The notes under the pieces were generated by a model. That model did not search any database. It was not told the DNA's origin and saw nothing but the letters and a program-made list of their open reading frames with translations. Of a stretch of 64,000 nt of DNA, positions 59,078 through 64,000 are shown in pieces; position 1 is the first letter of the stretch, and each line of letters opens with the position of its first letter. Origin of the DNA: UBA1426 sp050953365 (lineage in GTDB: Bacteria; Bacillota; Clostridia; Peptostreptococcales; Anaerovoracaceae); the NCBI GenBank assembly GCA_050953365.1, contig JBMNMN010000002.1:558001-622000 (forward strand), written 5' to 3'. The position numbers and the translations under genes were made by a program.

Positions 59078-60659
59078 CTTGAGTTTCCGCAGATTGCAGT
59101 TAGAAAGTGAACAAATCATATAAAGTAAACAATTTAGGGCTTAGCAAGGAGAAGCGGAGGAGAAAGAAGCCAAAACAGCCACGACTAATAAGCCCCGTCA
59201 GAGACCGGACTTGCGTGAACCGTATTATCTATCCGCTTAAGCGATTAACTTAAAGCTAAGCTGGCGGTATACAGGACGTTCTGTTTTGAACCAAAGCCTG
59301 ACGCCTTCTTTTGCATAGGAGAGTATGCCGGAGATACCCTTGGCGAATCGGTAATAGTGGAATTGGACTTTTTGCCGAATGGGAGCTGCTATCTGTAAAA
59401 TTGAAACTTTGAGGGCATTTGTTTCGGATTTCATGGAAATGGATGCGAAAAAGGCCATGCACAAAGTGATGTAGAAGTTGAGCGCATTGATAGCCACAAG
59501 CTTGCGGACACGGAACTTTTCAAACTGGAAAACCTGCTTCTTGCAACGGAAGTATTCCTCAATGCGCCAGCGAGAGAAATAAAGCCTTGCAATCCGAACC
59601 ACATCATCCTTGGACTTCAGTTCCTTGTTTGTTGCCAGCATCATCGGATGCTCTGTGATGCCATAGACAAGAACCAGATTGATGTCCTTTCTGGATGCGG
59701 TGATTTGAACCTTTACATGGGATAAATATGCCTGATGCTGCTTGCCCCTGTAAAATACAGGCATTTTGATTTTGCCTTTTCTACGGTTTCGCAGTTCTGT
59801 GGCGGGCACCCATTTGTTGTGGAAAAGGAGTTTCCTTTTGGCAGTAAGGCGAATGACGTAATCCTGCTCCAAGGAATCAAGCTTTAAGAACATCTTGTTG
59901 TCATCATAGCCCCTGTCCATGACAAAAGTGGCTTTGCCAAACAGTGCCTTTGCACGCTCCATCGCTTCAAAAGTAATCGTATTAACGGAAGTGAAGCTCT
60001 TCTCCTGCGAGGAATGGATTTTAGAATAAATACTGATGGGATGATTGCTTTTCGTCAGAACACAGGCTTCTGTCACATGATAGCCTTTTTCATAGACATT
60101 TTTCGCACTAGAGCTTTGGGATCCATCCCGAACAAGGCCCAGAGCTTCGAATTTGTAGCCATCCGGTTTGACGACATCACTGTCGTCCAGATGAACCACC
60201 GGCTCATCGGCAACCCATTTGCGGACGATGTGGAGATACGAGCGTAAGGCTTCTTTTGGAACGCCTTTGTTTAGATGGCGAGATAGCCTTTCCACACTGT
60301 TAATTTTCTTGGAATCCTCATGAAGTTGGTCTGCAACATCGGTCAGAAGACAGCTACCGGAAGCCAACATACCATAGGTGATGTCGGCAGTAAACTTTCG
60401 ATCGGGCTTGGAAAGACATTGAGAAACTTTATTTGAAAAGTTTAAGATTTCACGTTTCAAAGTGTAAGTATTTGTAGTAAAATTAGTCATAAGGAATCCT
60501 CCGTTTTTTGTTTAGTAAGGTTTTTCTTCATAGCTTAATTTTACTACAAAAAGGGATAGGATTCCTTGTTTTTTAGGCATTTTTCAAAGTTTCTATAAGA
60601 AAGATCTATACTTCCGAGGCTCTCCATAGAAATGGCAGGGAAATCTGCGGAAACTCAAG
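59078..60659 (-). mobile_element. IS4-family insertion sequence, complete copy
   Basis: Element of 1,582 bp bounded by perfect 18-bp inverted repeats CTTGAGTTTCCGCAGATT. It is flanked by the 9-bp direct repeat ATACAAATT (59069-59077 and 60660-60668), in the size range known for IS4. The transposase is intact. It sits in the intergenic space between the deacetylase and pgeF; the non-coding arms (59078-59236 and 60491-60659) carry nothing else I recognise. Confidence 0.93.
59237..60490 (-). CDS. IS4-family transposase
   Basis: Transposase of 417 residues. VVHLDDSDVVKPDGYKFEAL carries the first catalytic Asp, ATFVMDRGYDDNKMF the second, and YFSRWRIEEYFRCKKQ the Glu with the YREK signature (Y-2-R-3-E-6-K) of the IS4 family. 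The frame is intact. A basic N-terminal region is presumably for DNA binding. Confidence 0.95.
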   Translation of the reverse strand: MTNFTTNTYTLKREILNFSNKVSQCLSKPDRKFTADITYGMLASGSCLLTDVADQLHEDSKKINSVERLSRHLNKGVPKEALRSYLHIVRKWVADEPVVHLDDSDVVKPDGYKFEALGLVRDGSQSSSAKNVYEKGYHVTEACVLTKSNHPISIYSKIHSSQEKSFTSVNTITFEAMERAKALFGKATFVMDRGYDDNKMFLKLDSLEQDYVIRLTAKRKLLFHNKWVPATELRNRRKGKIKMPVFYRGKQHQAYLSHVKVQITASRKDINLVLVYGITEHPMMLATNKELKSKDDVVRIARLYFSRWRIEEYFRCKKQVFQFEKFRVRKLVAINALNFYITLCMAFFASISMKSETNALKVSILQIAAPIRQKVQFHYYRFAKGISGILSYAKEGVRLWFKTERPVYRQLSFKLIA

Positions 60660-60781
60660 ATACAAATTGACAGTTTCCTTAAAACCGCAAGATAAAACAT
60701 ATTTATTATAACAGCGTTCTTGTCCTCATTGAGTAGACATATGCATTCATAACAATGTATAGTAGAAACTGGGAGGAAGTT

Positions 60782-61555
60782 ATGAAAATACGGCTTTACA
60801 CCGGCAATGATACGACATCCAACCGAATCGTTGCGGGGATAACATTAAAGGACAAAAAAGAACCAGAAAGCGGCAATATGGCACTTCATGCTTGCATGAA
60901 TCCCGCCAATGTCTTGGCAAATAGAAAAAAGCTAAGCTCTGTCTTGGGTTCTGATCTCGGCATGTTCGTCTGTCCCAATCAAACCCATAGTTCCAATTTC
61001 CACAAAATCACTTACTCTGACAGAGGCCGCGGCGCTACGGATTTGCATACTGCGATTCCTGACGTAGATGCCCTTTATACCTTCGAAGCTAATTTGGTGC
61101 TATGCTGTTTTACCGCGGACTGTGTCCCGGTATTGTTTTTCAACAAAGCAGCCGGCCTGGTAGGTGTAATTCATTCCGGCTGGAAAGGAACCGCCAAAGA
61201 GATTACCGTAAAACTCTTTCTGCATCTCATGAAACACGAACACTGCAAGGCAGAGGATTTCTACGTTCAAATCGGTCCGGCCATCAGCGGTGAAAAGTTT
61301 GAAGTAGACAGTGACGTCTATTTACACTTTAAGAATTTGGGATATGCGGTCGACTGCATTTCCTATAATGCTCAAACGAATAAATATCATATTGACAACC
61401 AGCAGGTAGTTAAAATTCAATGCGAGCTTGTCGGCATTCCGAAGGAGCAAGTATTAATCGACCCTACCTGCACCTATCAAAGTCCTGATGGATTTTCCTA
61501 CCGGCGCAACCCTAAATGTGGAAGACATATGAGTTTTATCTTTCGGAAATATTAA
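60782..61555 (+). CDS. pgeF: Peptidoglycan editing factor PgeF (YlmD/YfiH, polyphenol-oxidase family)
   Basis: Protein of 257 residues. The family contains a zinc site formed by His and Cys; here QTHSSNFH, FTADCVPVLFF and VIHSGWKGTAKEI are present, with the conserved IGPAISGEKFEV segment. Members have been linked to removal of wrong residues from peptidoglycan precursors and also to nucleoside cleavage. The ATG at 60782 has GGGAGG five bases upstream. It overlaps the convergent GGDEF gene by four bases. Confidence 0.9.
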   Translation: MKIRLYTGNDTTSNRIVAGITLKDKKEPESGNMALHACMNPANVLANRKKLSSVLGSDLGMFVCPNQTHSSNFHKITYSDRGRGATDLHTAIPDVDALYTFEANLVLCCFTADCVPVLFFNKAAGLVGVIHSGWKGTAKEITVKLFLHLMKHEHCKAEDFYVQIGPAISGEKFEVDSDVYLHFKNLGYAVDCISYNAQTNKYHIDNQQVVKIQCELVGIPKEQVLIDPTCTYQSPDGFSYRRNPKCGRHMSFIFRKY

Positions 61556-62457
61556 TCCACAGTCTGATTTTTTCCGCCCTGCTTCGCCTCATATAGTTTC
61601 TGATCGGCAAGGGCTATCAACTCCTGGGCAGTCAAGAACGAGTCTTTCATTGTATATACTCCCAATGAAACGGTGATGGGAGTCGTTCCGTCCGATGTCA
61701 ATTTGGCAATATTATTTCGGATTCTGTCGATAATCCCATAAGCTTCATCTTTTGTTGTGTTATATAAGCACACAAGAAACTCATCTCCTCCATATCTGGC
61801 TACCCAGTCCCTATCGCCACGAATGGATTGAAGAATCACATCAGCCACACTTTTTATGACTTTGTCCCCATTGGCATGTCCGTATGTATCGTTAATTTCT
61901 TTAAGATTATCTATGTCCACAAAGGCTACGGTTATTGGCGCATCCTCCATGGCGGCCTTTGCGATATCCCCTGGCAGACGTTCGCTCACATATCGTCTGT
62001 TATAAACGCCGGTCAAATCATCTTTCACCACCAATTCATTCAAGTCGGTGATCAGATTTTGCATCATACGTCCTTCAGTGTATATGCCATTTCCTACCAT
62101 CATTGTATCCGTTGCATTTTTCAGCAGTTCCAGTACCGCCGGTTGTTGTGTCCCCTCAAGGGGTATGGCAGTAACAACCATGATGGCGCTATCCGCTTGC
62201 TCTAATTTCATATAAAATTTGTTCGACAAATATGCGCGGATAGAAATGCAGTTGTCACATATTTCACCGCTTTCCCAATAGCCAAAACAAACCTCATCAA
62301 TTTCATGTATGTTCCCGTTACGGTAATCAATCACTTTTTTGATTACGGGATTTACGAGCCGCACAACATCGAACATTTTATGAAAGAAGAATAGATGCTC
62401 TTCCAATCTATCAAGTGTAATGCTGTCAAATGCCGTAACCCTTTCTTCTCTCTTCAT
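61552..62457 (-). CDS. GGDEF-domain protein, probable diguanylate cyclase
   Basis: Predicted cyclic-di-GMP synthase of 301 residues. The C-terminal half has the GGDEF domain with DDLTGVYNRRYV, DIDNLKEINDTYGHANGDKV and the active site RYGGDEFLVCLYN. The N-terminal half (about 1-130) is a PAS-like sensor with VCFGYWESGEICDNCISIRA, where three Cys (about residues 57, 67 and 70) could bind a cofactor or sense redox state. No RxxD inhibitory site is obvious five residues before GGDEF. No membrane segment is present. Confidence 0.92.
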   Translation of the reverse strand: MKREERVTAFDSITLDRLEEHLFFFHKMFDVVRLVNPVIKKVIDYRNGNIHEIDEVCFGYWESGEICDNCISIRAYLSNKFYMKLEQADSAIMVVTAIPLEGTQQPAVLELLKNATDTMMVGNGIYTEGRMMQNLITDLNELVVKDDLTGVYNRRYVSERLPGDIAKAAMEDAPITVAFVDIDNLKEINDTYGHANGDKVIKSVADVILQSIRGDRDWVARYGGDEFLVCLYNTTKDEAYGIIDRIRNNIAKLTSDGTTPITVSLGVYTMKDSFLTAQELIALADQKLYEAKQGGKNQTVD

Positions 62458-62515
62458 ATCTTCGTACCTTTCCTGATAATATATAATTGTTTAGTTCACA
62501 AGTGTCGTGACTAAT

Positions 62516-62544
62516 ATTATATACTTTCATTGTCTGAATGACAA
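62516..62544 (-). promoter_or_regulatory. Promoter of the GGDEF gene
   Basis: Minus-strand TTGTCA (62539-62544) and TATAAT (62516-62521) are 17 bases apart, about 60 bases upstream of the start codon. The degenerate ISLre2 copy begins 18 bases beyond the -35 box. Confidence 0.6.
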
Positions 62545-62650
62545 GAGAATCTAAATCCTGCGTTACGGTGTCAAGTAATCGTTGTGCGAGTTTTGTCCAT
62601 GACAACTCTCCCGTGATGTTTTGATGCATATTCCGCATTTATTCCACGGT

Positions 62651-62773
62651 CCTGTTTACATGGGGCCCCTGTCCCTCTGGACCCCCTTTTTTTAGGCAGA
62701 AATAACCCGCTTCTGATCGGGCGTCATTTCTGCCGCCGAGAGTTTACCAGAGGGACAGCCCCAAATAAACAGG
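62651..62773. repeat. Structured inverted repeat in the degenerate ISLre2 copy
   Basis: Same two-part hairpin as at 26751-26872, with a single added A (TCTGATCGGG against TCTGTCGGG) located in the loop between inner arms. Both outer and inner stems are intact. Confidence 0.8.
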
Positions 62774-62971
62774 CTTTCGCGCCGCCGGATTGAAACGCTC
62801 TTTTTAAGGCGCAGGGTAGCAGTAGCAGCTCCATTGTCCCAGAGTGTGGGCAACGTGTCATGAGTTGTCCAAGCCTTGTGCGTCAGCCGTTTAGGTTGTC
62901 CACATGGCGGCACTATCGCATACTCCTGGTTGGTTTGTTCGTCATTCAGCGTCCGCCTGCCGGCAATCCAT

Positions 62972-64000
62972 CTTACCGATGAAATCAGTTCACTGCTAAC
63001 TCGTATCATTGTAGCAGACTGCTAATCGCTTTACGGCCGTCTTGCTTACGCCATGCTACTGCTCCAACCCAGAGGCTTGCCTCCTCTAATCTGGGTCCAG
63101 ATAGCCTAGCCCATCCGACTTACGGAGCCTTCTGTGCAGCTACCTAGGATATCTCCTCTATCTCTTCGCGCAATACCGCTCCGGCAATTCCGCCTTTACA
63201 GCATAACGGACGGTACGGCTTGATCGAACCCGCTTTCCACATGCTTTGGTCCCTTGCACAAGAGACAGTCCTAGGTTCTCGAATGCAGCCTTGTCACTTG
63301 CTCCAACTGGCTCTTCTGATGCTTCAACCGCTTCGCTGCACCATCACATACATGGTGCTCCAGTGTTCCAAGATTTCGGTATTCGGACACCCAGGCCGCT
63401 GGCGCTGGTAGTTTCAACCCTGCTTTCCTCATAGGGAGTGAGACCTTCCTGATCGCATCAGCAGTAGTGATCAAGCTTCGGCAAGCTCCTCCAGTTCCTC
63501 CGGCTCCTCATCCATGGAGCCCCGATCCACCATGAAGATATTGCAATAGCTCTGCGATCCTGCTTTTCTTCGATAAGCAATTTGTGTATGATCGTACCCT
63601 GCTCTACATTCGTTTACTTTCCATAGCCTCTCACGGTTCTTGATGGAATGGGTCCAGCTGGAAAGTGTACCGGCTTCATCCACAAGCCCTCCCTTGATCC
63701 ACTCTCCTCCGTCCCCGTTTATGGACGGCGTGGATTCCTTCACTTTCATCGGTGATCAATACGGAACCGATGCGCTCCTTACCTTCCTGTTTTGAGAGGA
63801 ACCTGCGTCTTCGAAGCCGCAAACCATTATCTAGTTCCGCAGCGCGTATCGTTTTTCCGTTTTCTTTTCCCATCCATCATAGGCGGCTGCCATCTTCATC
63901 TCACGTTTCCTTGCATTTTCCGGACGGTCTCTTCACCTGCATATTGCTCCACACGCCATGGCCGCTCACTTCACACAGTATGGCTGTGGCTATCTTCGTA
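62972..64000 (-). pseudogene. Decayed ISLre2 transposase gene, 3' part
   Basis: Aligned with the intact transposase (27062-28516), this stretch keeps recognisable blocks such as the EYRNLGTLEHHVCDGAAKR and NGDGGEWIKGGLVDE peptides. They lie in different frames, broken by many one- or two-base indels, so no functional protein can be made. The 5' part of the gene lies beyond the window. Confidence 0.85.

Larger units (their letters stand above)
62562..64000 (-). mobile_element. Degenerate ISLre2 copy, running past the window edge
   Basis: From about 62562 the sequence matches the left arm and transposase of the element at 26666 in the same orientation, starting GTTACGGTGTCAAGTAATCG against GTTAGTGTCAAGTAATCG. 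It continues to position 64000 without reaching the right end. Substitutions and short indels, mostly small insertions, occur throughout the coding part. The inner hairpin at 62651-62773 is almost unchanged. Confidence 0.85.

Overview
The window comes from a low-to-mid GC Gram-positive anaerobe of the class Clostridia (my inference). Supporting signs are a FabK-type fatty-acid operon under a MarR-family regulator, a BadF/HgdC-type CoA-dehydratase activase giant of about 1,400 residues, a P-type (class A) RNase P RNA, the Clostridia/Bacilli gene order rpsO-pnp-ylxY-mpp-dut and rimP-nusA-ylxR-ylxQ-infB-rbfA-nrnA-truB-ribF, FeoAB, an OPT peptide transporter, bactofilin, and ISLre2, IS30 and IS4 elements. 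Most genes lie on the minus strand.

Layout. 1-3905 (minus): a fatty-acid operon read marR-fabH-acpP-fabK-fabD-fabG, with fabG cut by the window edge. Its promoter carries a palindromic operator candidate. 4160-5233: a membrane-anchored M23 peptidase, then tRNA-Leu(GAG). 5482-11877 (minus): ECF sigma factor, membrane anti-sigma-like protein, DNA polymerase I, dephospho-CoA kinase and an orphan peptide-binding lipoprotein. 11956-15478: PHP phosphatase, P1/DmpA aminopeptidase and OPT transporter. 15479-16148: a non-coding stretch with the OPT promoter and leader and a 6S RNA gene. 16149-26543 (minus): yebC, the activase giant, a YcdB/SLH surface protein, exonuclease III, rnpB, a Nif3-like protein and trmK.

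26666-30055 holds two intact insertion sequences, ISLre2 with a 9-bp target duplication and IS30 with a 13-bp duplication. The IS30 copy sits in the last codons of dgt and replaces its C-terminus. 30039-46212 (minus): dgt, a catalase-fold protein lacking the usual heme-ligand tyrosine, dut, M16 peptidase, YlxY-like deacetylase, pnp, rpsO, then ribF-truB-nrnA-rbfA-infB-ylxQ-ylxR-nusA-rimP. The leader of this last operon contains an intrinsic-terminator hairpin just after its promoter. 46545-46955 (plus): five tRNAs (Met, Asp, His, Gln, Cys) with a strong promoter and a terminator.

47059-62457: a DUF4153 membrane protein, feoAB, a YyaL-type thioredoxin-domain protein, dapH, a soluble hybrid histidine kinase, a second IS30 copy with its own 13-bp duplication, a MazG-like protein, bactofilin, a polysaccharide deacetylase, an IS4 element with 9-bp duplications, pgeF and a GGDEF protein. 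From 62562 to the window end lies a second, strongly decayed ISLre2 copy. Its 123-bp structured inverted repeat is almost unchanged although the flanking sequence is riddled with indels.

No CRISPR array, prophage or dedicated defence island was seen. The most notable points are the IS30-edited dgt terminus, the catalase homologue without its tyrosine ligand, the conserved hairpin inside the ISLre2 copies, and the leader attenuator of the rimP-nusA operon.
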